A stretch of DNA of 11,574 nucleotides from an uncultured Collinsella sp. GTDB taxonomy: Bacteria; Actinomycetota; Coriobacteriia; Coriobacteriales; Coriobacteriaceae. The stretch spans positions 1-11,574 of the forward strand of contig CAUASQ010000049.1 in the NCBI GenBank assembly GCA_958431945.1. The letters run 5' to 3'. How positions within the stretch are numbered: position 1 is the stretch's first letter; each line of letters begins with the position of its first letter. This document shows positions 1 through 6,112 of this stretch, piece after piece. A program made the translations under genes and the position numbers. The notes beneath the pieces are model-generated. The model did no database searches and was not told the DNA's origin. It saw nothing but the letters and a program-made list of their open reading frames with translations.

Positions 1-320
1 TCCGCTGCACCAACTACGATGACTGCGGCGTGAGCTATCCGCTGCCGGCGCGCGGTAAGCTCGAGGCGACGGGTGAGACCTGCCCCGAGTGCGGCGCCCC
101 CATCGTGGTGGTCAACACGGCGCGCGGTCCGTGGCGCATCTGCGTGAACATGGACTGCCCGACCAAGGAGAAGAAGCCCGCCCGCGGCCGCAAGACCACG
201 ACTAAGGCGAGCACGGCCAAGAAGACGACGGCGGCAAAGAAGACTGCTGCCAAGAAGACGACCGCCAAAAAGACGACGGCCAAGAAGTCGACTACCAAAA
301 AGACCGCTGCCGACAAGTAG
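1..320 (+). CDS. topA: DNA topoisomerase I, C-terminal end (5' partial)
   Basis: The reading frame is open from position 3 and ends with TAG at 318-320; the catalytic part lies upstream of the window. Topoisomerase I is a type IA enzyme that relaxes negative supercoils through a tyrosine-linked strand break. What remains is a topoisomerase zinc-ribbon module: CTNYDDC, then PLPARGKLEATGETCPECGAP, then CVNMDCP, which gives the paired cysteines typical of TopA C-terminal repeats. After it comes a strongly basic tail built on a pentad (x-A-K-K-T/S) repeated about six times (213-305). Basic tails are known on actinobacterial TopA, where they help DNA binding and strand passage. The downstream order with tmk and holB fits TopA in actinobacteria. 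The main alternative is another zinc-ribbon DNA-binding protein, but the ribbon plus Lys tail makes TopA the clear choice. Confidence 0.9.
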   Translation, partial: RCTNYDDCGVSYPLPARGKLEATGETCPECGAPIVVVNTARGPWRICVNMDCPTKEKKPARGRKTTTKASTAKKTTAAKKTAAKKTTAKKTTAKKSTTKKTAADK

Positions 321-350
321 CCGCACGGTCGAGACATCACCTAAAACAAA

Positions 351-387
351 AACGAGCGAGGACCTCAAAATCCTCGCTCGTTTTTTT
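351..387. terminator. Bidirectional rho-independent terminator between topA and the zinc-ribbon gene
   Basis: A perfect 12-bp stem (351-362 with 371-382) encloses an 8-nt loop and runs into seven T residues (381-387) on the plus strand. On the minus strand the same stem is followed by a T-rich stretch, the complement of the A-run at 342-352. It can therefore end topA transcription and also transcription of the convergent gene that stops at 466. It starts 30 bp after the topA stop codon. Confidence 0.9.
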
Positions 388-391
388 ATCT

Positions 392-445
392 GGCAGTTAG
401 GGACGTTCCTTTTCTGCCGGCAGTTTAGGAACGTCCCTAACTGCC
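392..445. repeat. 54-bp near-perfect palindrome, REP-like
   Basis: Two 27-bp units lie head to head (392-418 and 419-445). The outer 19-bp arms, ggcagttagggacgttcct and its exact complement, match perfectly. The centre is the 10-bp palindrome ctgccggcag (414-423), and only the TTT/TTT pair between arm and centre fails to match. There is no T-run, so it is not a standard terminator, and a terminator already lies just upstream. A place between two convergent genes is typical of REP-type intergenic repeats. It shares the core TAGGGAC with the inverted repeat at 1518-1586. Confidence 0.8.
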
Positions 446-465
446 GACTCGGGAACGACAAAGCG

Positions 466-1449
466 CTAGTTCACTTCGACGGGTTTGGCGCCGGGATAGC
501 GCTCCTCAAAGTCTAGGCGGTACTTATTGTCATTGGTGCCCGCCACGTTGTCGCGCGACAGCGGTGCCACGATCTCATTCTTGTGGTCCGCAGGCTTGGC
601 GTATTTCAGGCTGATCTCCCAGGCATCACAGATTGCGTCAATGCGGTGATCCAGGTCGTCGTACAGGGCGATGATGTCCTTCCAGGAGCTGTAGTTCTTG
701 GAGCTCGTCGGAACGTCTAGGTCCTCGACGATGTCGTAATACTGCTCGATGGTGTCCTCCGTGCGCTCGGCGACGTCAGCGAGATTTTGACGGGTGGTTC
801 GATCCTCTTCCAGATAGCTGCCGTTGAAGTTCTGCGCGCAGCCACGGACGTAGTTGTCGAGGTCTTCGAGCAAGTCGTAGTATTCGCTCAGTCGGCGGTA
901 GAGATTCTGCTCGGAGAGCGTTGCTTCGCCGCCATCCTCGTCGTCATCGTCATCATCGTCGTACAGGCTGTTGGGATCGCCGAGAGGCTTTAGGTCATCG
1001 TCGTCGACGTCATGGTGCAGCTTAGCTACCTCGGCAGTCGTCTGCGTGGCGGCGTTGTCGAAAGGCTTGATCACAAGGAAAACGACCAGGGCGATGATGA
1101 TCGCCACCAGCACAACGATAACGGCGATAAGCGGCCCGGCGCCGCTCTTTTTGGGAGCGGGGGTCTGTGGCGAAGCGGGCGCGTATGCGGGAGCCGGCTG
1201 CTGTTGGGGCGAGCCGCTCGCGACGGGTATGCGCTGCGTGGTCTCGACGGCCGCGGGGCTTGCGGCGGGGTCGGGGCGATAGGCGAGGGGGTCGTCCACC
1301 TTGGCTTGCGGCGTATCAAGGGAGCCGGTCTGCTCAAAAGCGGGCTGGCTATCGCTCGCGGCTGTTTGCTCAACGGGTGCACCGCACGAGGTGCAGAACT
1401 TGGCATTATCTGCAAGAAGCTTGCCGCACGAGGCGCAATACCGAGACAT
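466..1449 (-). CDS. Zinc-ribbon, single-pass membrane protein of unknown function
   Basis: The protein is 327 aa from ATG at 1449. That start is preceded by AAAGGAG with 7 nt spacing; a GTG six codons further upstream has no comparable site. Residues 5-22 form a short zinc ribbon (C5-x2-C8, C19-x2-C22). A Pro/Ala/Gln-rich flexible linker (about 30-103) leads to one hydrophobic helix (about 105-127). Next is an Asp-dense stretch (147-172) with a run of seven Asp, then a mostly helical domain (about 176-285). No catalytic motif is visible. By topology the zinc ribbon would be cytoplasmic and the acidic and helical part outside, or the reverse; I cannot decide. Proteins with an N-terminal zinc ribbon and one membrane helix are common in Gram-positive bacteria and mostly uncharacterised. 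It is transcribed convergently to topA and divergently from tmk, so it is probably a single-gene unit. Confidence 0.88.
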   Translation of the reverse strand: MSRYCASCGKLLADNAKFCTSCGAPVEQTAASDSQPAFEQTGSLDTPQAKVDDPLAYRPDPAASPAAVETTQRIPVASGSPQQQPAPAYAPASPQTPAPKKSGAGPLIAVIVVLVAIIIALVVFLVIKPFDNAATQTTAEVAKLHHDVDDDDLKPLGDPNSLYDDDDDDDEDGGEATLSEQNLYRRLSEYYDLLEDLDNYVRGCAQNFNGSYLEEDRTTRQNLADVAERTEDTIEQYYDIVEDLDVPTSSKNYSSWKDIIALYDDLDHRIDAICDAWEISLKYAKPADHKNEIVAPLSRDNVAGTNDNKYRLDFEERYPGAKPVEVN

Positions 1450-1486
1450 TGCCACTCCTTTCGCCACATTTCAATGCAATACGACG

Positions 1487-1492
1487 ATTATA
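1487..1492 (-). promoter_or_regulatory. -10 box of the zinc-ribbon gene
   Basis: On the minus strand this reads TATAAT, a full consensus match preceded by GGG. It would start transcription near 1480, leaving a leader of about 30 nt before ATG 1449. I see no good -35 hexamer at 16-18 bp, so the promoter may rely on the -10 region and its GGG flank. Confidence 0.6.
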
Positions 1493-1517
1493 CCCAGCAC
1501 CCCAAATTCCCCTTCAT

Positions 1518-1586
1518 AAGTTGCGGTGAAATAGGGACTGTTTGGCGGTCTCAGAGCTTCAATCAGTCCCTATTTCACCGCAACTT
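1518..1586. repeat. Long inverted repeat, 23-bp perfect arms
   Basis: Arms 1518-1540 and 1564-1586 are exact complements, separated by 23 bp whose outermost bases can partly pair as well. Each arm contains gcggtgaaatagggactg or its complement. It lies in the divergent gap between the zinc-ribbon gene and tmk, upstream of both putative -10 boxes. There is no T-run and no open frame. The shared TAGGGAC core links it to the palindrome at 392-445 and suggests one family of dispersed repeats. Confidence 0.8.
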
Positions 1587-1606
1587 TGGAAAGGCACCTT
1601 TAGCCA

Positions 1607-1636
1607 TTGGGGACGCACCGAGCACTGGGGTATCAT
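1607..1636 (+). promoter_or_regulatory. Putative promoter of the tmk-holB-ricT operon
   Basis: TTGGGG (1607-1612) and TATCAT (1631-1636, five of six consensus bases) are 18 bp apart. The start would fall near 1643, giving a leader of about 45 nt. The string GGGGTATCAT here recurs exactly before comF (5234-5243), which supports it as a promoter element. Confidence 0.5.
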
Positions 1637-1688
1637 GGCTTGGTTGATATATCTGCATTTACGCGCCTTGTAGGAAGGGGCTGCGCCC

Positions 1689-2372
1689 ATGGCTTTTGAG
1701 CCCGCTCAACATAGCTTTATCACGCTCGAGGGCGTCGATGGCGCCGGCAAGTCCACGCAGGCGCGCCTGCTTGCCCGCGCGCTCGAACTCGCTGGCTACC
1801 AGGTTGTGAGCCTGCGCGAGCCGGGCGGTACCGCCATCAGCGAAAAGATCCGTGCTCTGCTGCTCGACCCCGCCAATACGGCGATGGGAGACACCTGCGA
1901 GTTGTTGCTCTACGAGGCCGCGCGCGCCCAGCTGGTGCACGAGGTCATCGCGCCTGCCCTTGCTGACGGCAAGGTGGTCCTGTGCGACCGCTTCTACGAT
2001 TCCACAACTTGCTATCAGGCGTTTGCCGATGGCCTCGATCGCCAGATAGTACGCGATGCCAACAACCTGGCCGTCGCGGGGACGCACCCGGCGCTCACGC
2101 TCGTCTATCACATCACGCCCGAGCAGGCGGCGCTGCGCATGGCAGCCCGTGGCGCGGCAGATCGCATGGAGGCCAAAGGCATGGCATTCCAGGAGCGTGT
2201 CTACCAGGGCTTTAGTGCCATTGCTGCCGAGGAACCCGCCCGCGTAAAGCTCATCGACGCTACCGCGACCATCGAGGAAGTTTTCGAGAAGACGGTCGAG
2301 CAGATTCGCGCGTACGGTCTCGACATTCCGCAAGACGCCGTCGTCGGCGCGCTTGCTAAGGAGGCCGAGTAA
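1689..2372 (+). CDS. tmk: Thymidylate kinase
   Basis: The enzyme phosphorylates dTMP to dTDP with ATP, an essential cytoplasmic step of dTTP synthesis. The 227-aa product has the usual length and motifs: the P-loop GVDGAGKST at residues 15-23, the dTMP-binding REPGGT at 43-48, and CDRFYDST at 99-106, the DR(Y/F)xxST motif that contacts nucleotide and Mg. The region after YHITPEQAALRM, containing DRME and FQERVYQGF, corresponds to the family's LID and following helix. The ATG is preceded by AGGAAGG with good spacing. The stop codon sits one base before the holB ATG, so the two genes are almost certainly cotranscribed and translationally coupled. Adjacent tmk, holB and a PSP1-family gene is an order also seen in Bacillus. 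Confidence 0.96.
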   Translation: MAFEPAQHSFITLEGVDGAGKSTQARLLARALELAGYQVVSLREPGGTAISEKIRALLLDPANTAMGDTCELLLYEAARAQLVHEVIAPALADGKVVLCDRFYDSTTCYQAFADGLDRQIVRDANNLAVAGTHPALTLVYHITPEQAALRMAARGAADRMEAKGMAFQERVYQGFSAIAAEEPARVKLIDATATIEEVFEKTVEQIRAYGLDIPQDAVVGALAKEAE

Positions 2373-2373
2373 C

Positions 2374-3501
2374 ATGGCCCCCGCTCAGACAAGCCTGCTG
2401 GCCAAGCTCGACACCCAAGAGCGCGTGCGCGACTTTTTGACCAACGCCGTCGCCAGCGGCCGCGCATCGCACGCCTACCTGTTTTTGGGCGCTCCCGGCG
2501 CCGGCAAACTCGATGCCGCGTGGGCGCTCGCCCAAGCTTTCCTGTGCGAGCAGGACGGCTGCGGCGCATGCGATAGCTGTGTGCGCGTTGCTCGGCACAC
2601 ACACCCCGACGTGCACTATTACACGCCCGAGAGCGCCACGGGATACCTCATTGCCCAGACCCGCGAGCTGCTCGACGACGTTCCGCTGACGCCCATCCGC
2701 GCCAAGGCCAAGGTCTACATCATCGACCGTGCCGAGCAGCTGCGCGCTAACACCGCCAACGCACTGCTCAAGACACTCGAGGAGCCGCCCGAGGGCGTCA
2801 TGTTCATCCTGCTGGGCACCTCGGCAGACGTGATGTTGCCCACCATCGTGAGCCGCTGCCAGTGCGTGCCGTTTCGGCTGGTATCGCCCGCCGTCGCCGC
2901 GCAGGCCGTGAGCCGCGCCACCGGTCAGGACCCCGCGCGTTGCCGCATGGCCGTCGCCGTGGCGGGAAGCCCCACGCGTGGCATCGAGTTCCTCAAGAGC
3001 GCCGAGCGCCAGGACGCCCGCCGTCAGATGGTTCGCGCCATCGATTCGCTCATCGCCGCCGACGAGGCCGACGTGCTCAGCCGTGCCAAGTCACTCATCG
3101 TCGCCGTTAAGGCGCCTCTCGCCGAGGTCAAGTCCACGCAGGAAAAGGTGCTCGAGCAAAACGCCGACTACCTGTCGCGTGGAGCATTGAAGCAGCTTGA
3201 GGACCGCAACAAGCGCGAACTCAACGCGCGCGAGCGTTCGGGTATCATGGAAGCGCTGGCGAGCGCGCGGACGCTCATGCGCGACGTGCTGCTGACACTT
3301 CAGGACGAGGCGGCAGATGTTGTGAACGAGGACGTGCGCGACACGATCGGTCGGCTTGCCGCCGCGACCAATGTTGCGGGTGCCACCCAGGCGCTCGAGG
3401 CAGTCGCGACCGCCGAGCGCAACATCGCCAGAAACGTTACTCCCCAGCTGGCCATCGAGGTCATGCTGTTCGATATCAGGAAGGCACTGAAATGCCGTTA
3501 G
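2374..3501 (+). CDS. holB: DNA polymerase III subunit delta prime
   Basis: Delta prime is a structural AAA+ subunit of the clamp loader that places the sliding clamp on primed DNA. The 375-aa protein shows the family pattern: a start similar to 'R..L..A...GR.SHAYLF', a Walker-A-like loop GAPGAGKLD (39-47), and a zinc module with C58, C63, C66 and C69. Further on are a Walker-B-like stretch VYIIDRAE (114-121), LLKTLEEPP (131-139), and the SRC motif at 160-162 that carries the arginine finger. The loop has Leu where ATP-binding relatives have Thr or Ser after the Lys; loss of ATP binding is usual for delta prime. The ATG at 2374 has AAGGAGG 9 nt upstream; a longer frame opening at 2353 would overlap tmk and is not needed. 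The 3' end overlaps ricT by 10 bp. A DnaX-like subunit is less likely given the length and context. Confidence 0.93.
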   Translation: MAPAQTSLLAKLDTQERVRDFLTNAVASGRASHAYLFLGAPGAGKLDAAWALAQAFLCEQDGCGACDSCVRVARHTHPDVHYYTPESATGYLIAQTRELLDDVPLTPIRAKAKVYIIDRAEQLRANTANALLKTLEEPPEGVMFILLGTSADVMLPTIVSRCQCVPFRLVSPAVAAQAVSRATGQDPARCRMAVAVAGSPTRGIEFLKSAERQDARRQMVRAIDSLIAADEADVLSRAKSLIVAVKAPLAEVKSTQEKVLEQNADYLSRGALKQLEDRNKRELNARERSGIMEALASARTLMRDVLLTLQDEAADVVNEDVRDTIGRLAAATNVAGATQALEAVATAERNIARNVTPQLAIEVMLFDIRKALKCR

Positions 3502-5192
3502 TCGTACCCGTTAAGTTTACCTACGCCTCGCGCGACCTGTGGTTTGACCCGCAGGATCTGGATATCCTCGAGGCCGATTATGCCATTTGCTCCACCGAGC
3601 GCGGAACCGAGATTGGCCTGGTCACGGCCGATCCCTTTGAGGTGCCGCAAGACGAGATCGGTCAGCCGCTCAAGCCCGTGCTGCGCGTGGCGAGCGACAT
3701 CGACCTCCAGCTTGCCGATGACCTGGCCATCCAGGGCGACGAGGCCATGGTCGACTTCCGCCGCCTGGTCAAGGAGCTCGACCTCGAGATGAAACCGGTG
3801 GGCGTCGAGTACCTGTTTGGCGGCGAGAAGGCCGTGTTCTACTTTGCGGCCGAGGAGCGCGTCGATTTTCGCCAGCTCGTCAAGGATCTGTCCTCGACGC
3901 TGCACATTCGCGTCGATATGCGCCAGATCGGCGTGCGCGACGAGACCCGCCTGGTGGGCGGCTATGCCCAGTGCGGACAGGAGCTCTGCTGCACGCGCTT
4001 TGGCGGACAGTTTGAACCCGTCTCGATTCGCATGGCAAAAGAGCAAGACCTGCCGCTCAATTCCTCCAAGATCAGCGGCGTGTGCGGTCGTCTGATGTGC
4101 TGCCTGCGTTATGAGTTCGAGGCGTACAAGGACTTTAAGAGCCGTGCGCCCAAAAAGAAAACGCTCATCGATACGCCGCTTGGCAAGGCGCGTATTCAGG
4201 AGTATGACACGCCGCGTGAGCAGCTGGTGCTGCGCCTGGAGAACGGCAAAGTCTTTAAGGTCAACCTGGCCGATATGACGTGCTCGGAGGGCTGCAAAAA
4301 GAAGGCTGCCGAGCAGGGCTGCAATTGCCGCCCCGACTGCGTGACGCGTGACGTGCTCGAGCGCATCGAGTCGCCCGAGATGCGCCTGGCGCTCATGGAG
4401 CTCGACCGCGAGAACGGCGTCGACGTGGGCGATGGCCTGTCGAGCGCCGACCGTCTTGCCGGCACGTCGATGCCCAAGCGCCGTCGTCGCGATGCCGATT
4501 CCGATGCCCGCGCTGCTCAGAGCCAGGGCGAGGGCCGTGGCCGCGGAAAGGGCCGCGGTAAGGCCGAGACACCCGAGGCCGAGGGGGCGGCCGATGGCCG
4601 TCGCCGCCGCAAGCGCGCGGGCTCGGGCGATGCTACCGAGGCTGCAGCCGCGGGCAAGAACGCCTCTCGCGAGCGCGAGGTTCAGCAGCCCCAGCAGCAG
4701 AATCGCGGCGGTGGCATGAACCCCACACGTCGCCGCCGCCGTCATCTGTCGAGCGAGGAGCGCGAGGACGCCTTCCGCGCCGCAGCTGCTCGCGAGGCTG
4801 GTGCCGCTTCCAAGGGCCCCTCGGCCTCCGATGCGCCTGCCGACAAGGGCGGCAAGTCACGTGGCGAGGAGGAGCGCGCGCCGCGTCCGCGCCGTCGCCA
4901 TTCCTCGGGCGCGCAACAGAAGCCCTCAGTGCCCTCCGTGGCCGATCAGGTCTCGGATGGCGAGGTCAAGGTCACGCGCCGTCGTCCCGGAGATGGCGGG
5001 GGAGCGGCTGCCAAGGCTTCGCGTGGCGCCGCTCGCGACGAGCGCGAGCCGCGCGAGGATCGCGGTGGCGAGGGCTCGGCCGACCAGGGTCAAAAGCGCC
5101 GTCGCCGTCGCCGTTCCCGCAAGCCGCGCCAGGATGGTGGCGAGGGCTCGACCCCGTCTTCGCCCGCACCACAACCGCCCGCCGGCGAATAA
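3492..5192 (+). CDS. ricT: PSP1-domain protein RicT (YaaT) with long Arg-rich tail
   Basis: In Bacillus RicT (YaaT) forms a complex with RicA and RicF, binds Fe-S clusters, and supports RNase Y-dependent mRNA processing. This protein of 566 aa is about twice the usual length. Residues 1-260 are the PSP1 core, with CGQELCCTRFGGQFEPVSI (161-179), LPLNSSKISG (187-196) and CGRLMCCLRYE (198-208) giving the conserved C161, C166, C167, C198, C203 and C204. A further cysteine group follows (C264, C268, C277, C279, C283). From about residue 325 to the end the chain is low complexity, rich in Arg, Ala, Gly and Glu, with repeated RRRR-type patches, and is probably disordered and RNA-binding. The start has AGGAAGG 7 nt upstream and overlaps the holB stop, so translation is probably coupled. 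The family call is firm; a role identical to that in Bacillus is inferred. Confidence 0.9.
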   Translation: MPLVVPVKFTYASRDLWFDPQDLDILEADYAICSTERGTEIGLVTADPFEVPQDEIGQPLKPVLRVASDIDLQLADDLAIQGDEAMVDFRRLVKELDLEMKPVGVEYLFGGEKAVFYFAAEERVDFRQLVKDLSSTLHIRVDMRQIGVRDETRLVGGYAQCGQELCCTRFGGQFEPVSIRMAKEQDLPLNSSKISGVCGRLMCCLRYEFEAYKDFKSRAPKKKTLIDTPLGKARIQEYDTPREQLVLRLENGKVFKVNLADMTCSEGCKKKAAEQGCNCRPDCVTRDVLERIESPEMRLALMELDRENGVDVGDGLSSADRLAGTSMPKRRRRDADSDARAAQSQGEGRGRGKGRGKAETPEAEGAADGRRRRKRAGSGDATEAAAAGKNASREREVQQPQQQNRGGGMNPTRRRRRHLSSEEREDAFRAAAAREAGAASKGPSASDAPADKGGKSRGEEERAPRPRRRHSSGAQQKPSVPSVADQVSDGEVKVTRRRPGDGGGAAAKASRGAARDEREPREDRGGEGSADQGQKRRRRRRSRKPRQDGGEGSTPSSPAPQPPAGE

Positions 5193-5220
5193 CGCCCGCG
5201 AGCGGATTTAGCCCGCCTTG

Positions 5221-5243
5221 CCCCGAACGCATCGGGGTATCAT
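5221..5243 (+). promoter_or_regulatory. Putative comF promoter with small upstream hairpin
   Basis: GGGGTATCAT at 5234-5243 contains a TATCAT -10 candidate (5238-5243) and matches the string before tmk. No convincing -35 box lies at 16-18 bp. A 6-bp stem (5221-5226 with 5232-5237, 5-nt loop) ends right at the -10 box. Transcription would start near 5250, just before the leader hairpin of comF. The alternative is that comF is read through from ricT. Confidence 0.4.
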
Positions 5244-5255
5244 AGCGCCGAATCA

Positions 5256-5291
5256 ACAACCCTCCCTGCGACCGAACGTAGGGAGGGTTGT
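5256..5291 (+). promoter_or_regulatory. Leader hairpin that pairs with the comF ribosome binding site
   Basis: Perfect 12-bp arms (5256-5267 and 5280-5291) enclose a 12-nt loop. The right arm contains GGGAGGG (5281-5287), the ribosome binding site of comF, 7 nt before its TTG start, and the left arm supplies the matching CCTCCC. Folded, the RNA would hide the site. The few T residues that follow (ttgtgtctt) make it a poor terminator, though a weak terminator after ricT cannot be excluded. Confidence 0.6.
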
Positions 5292-5294
5292 GTC

Positions 5295-6101
5295 TTGAAG
5301 AGCCATCTGAACATATTGAGCTGTCTGCAGGGTGCCGGTGCCCTACCGTTTGCGGACGAATTGCTACCGTTTGCCGAGCGGGTGGCACGCGAGGCGCTCG
5401 AGGCATTGTCGCCAACACGATGTGCCGGCTGCGAGCGCGCCGGTGCGCTTATTTGCCAAGACTGCCTGGCCGCGCTCACGCTCATCGACCCACGTCATAG
5501 CTGTACCCGATGCGGCGCCCCGTTTGGGGATTTGCTGTGCACTGAGTGTTCGGTCGAGGGCACGTCCTCGGCAATGGCGGAGGCGCTCGACCGCTGCCTG
5601 GCGTGCGCCGTCTATGCGCATCCGCTGCCGCGCATCATTAAAGCGTACAAGGACGCGGGCGAGCGACGTCTGGCTCCGTATCTGGCGGAGCTGCTCTACG
5701 ACACCGCCCTGCATGCCCAGGTCGTAGCGCCCGATCGCTATGGAGGTGTGCTGTCCGGCGCGGATGCGGTGGTGTTTGTGCCTGCGACGGCGGCAGCGTT
5801 TCGGCGGCGTGGTTTTGATCATATGGAGGCTATTGCGCGCCCATTTTGCGAGCTGTCGGGTGTTCCCCTGCTCGATGCCCTCGTCAAGTACGGGCATGGC
5901 GACCAGCGCGAACTCGGTCGTGAGGAGCGCCGCGAGCGTGCCCGAGGTATGTACGAGACGGTTGAGGATGTGCACGGCCGCCGCCTGCTGCTTATCGATG
6001 ACGTTATCACCACGGGTGCGACGATGGCAGCGGCTTCGGCGGAACTCAAGCGCGCCGGTGCCACGGCCGTTGATGGCCTCGCTATCGCACGCGTTTGGTA
6101 G
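5295..6101 (+). CDS. comF: ComF family phosphoribosyltransferase-like protein
   Basis: ComF proteins are PRTase-fold proteins that assist DNA uptake during natural transformation; they act in the cytoplasm and have been linked to single-strand handling with DprA and PriA. The 268-aa product shows the usual layout. A cysteine-rich zinc region comes first (C43-x2-C46, C54-x2-C57, C70-x2-C73, C82-x2-C85). The RRGFDH segment at 171-176 corresponds to the family's R..GF.. motif. The PRPP-binding loop LLLIDDVITTGAT is at 231-243. TTG at 5295 is chosen because GGGAGGG lies 7 nt upstream; internal GTG or TTG codons lack such a site. The next gene starts 11 nt after the stop, so the two are likely cotranscribed. 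No other competence gene is in the window, so function in DNA uptake is inferred from the family only. Confidence 0.9.
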   Translation: MKSHLNILSCLQGAGALPFADELLPFAERVAREALEALSPTRCAGCERAGALICQDCLAALTLIDPRHSCTRCGAPFGDLLCTECSVEGTSSAMAEALDRCLACAVYAHPLPRIIKAYKDAGERRLAPYLAELLYDTALHAQVVAPDRYGGVLSGADAVVFVPATAAAFRRRGFDHMEAIARPFCELSGVPLLDALVKYGHGDQRELGREERRERARGMYETVEDVHGRRLLLIDDVITTGATMAAASAELKRAGATAVDGLAIARVW

Positions 6102-6112
6102 GGGTGATTCAT

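Noticed and set aside
1012..1647. Plus-strand open frame opposite the zinc-ribbon gene and into the tmk promoter region
   Set aside because: It crosses the 1518-1586 inverted repeat and both promoters; the minus-strand gene has a clear start site, promoter and domains.
1659..2375. 238-codon minus-strand open frame opposite tmk
   Set aside because: It mirrors tmk exactly, has no ribosome binding site and no family resemblance.
3498..4745. 415-codon minus-strand open frame opposite ricT
   Set aside because: It lies fully opposite a well-supported gene and arises from GC-rich codon bias; its translation is Ala/Leu/His-rich with no recognisable domain.
5256..5291. Standard terminator after ricT
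   Set aside because: The stem is strong but the T-tract is broken by G residues, and the right arm contains the comF ribosome binding site, so a translation-control role fits better.
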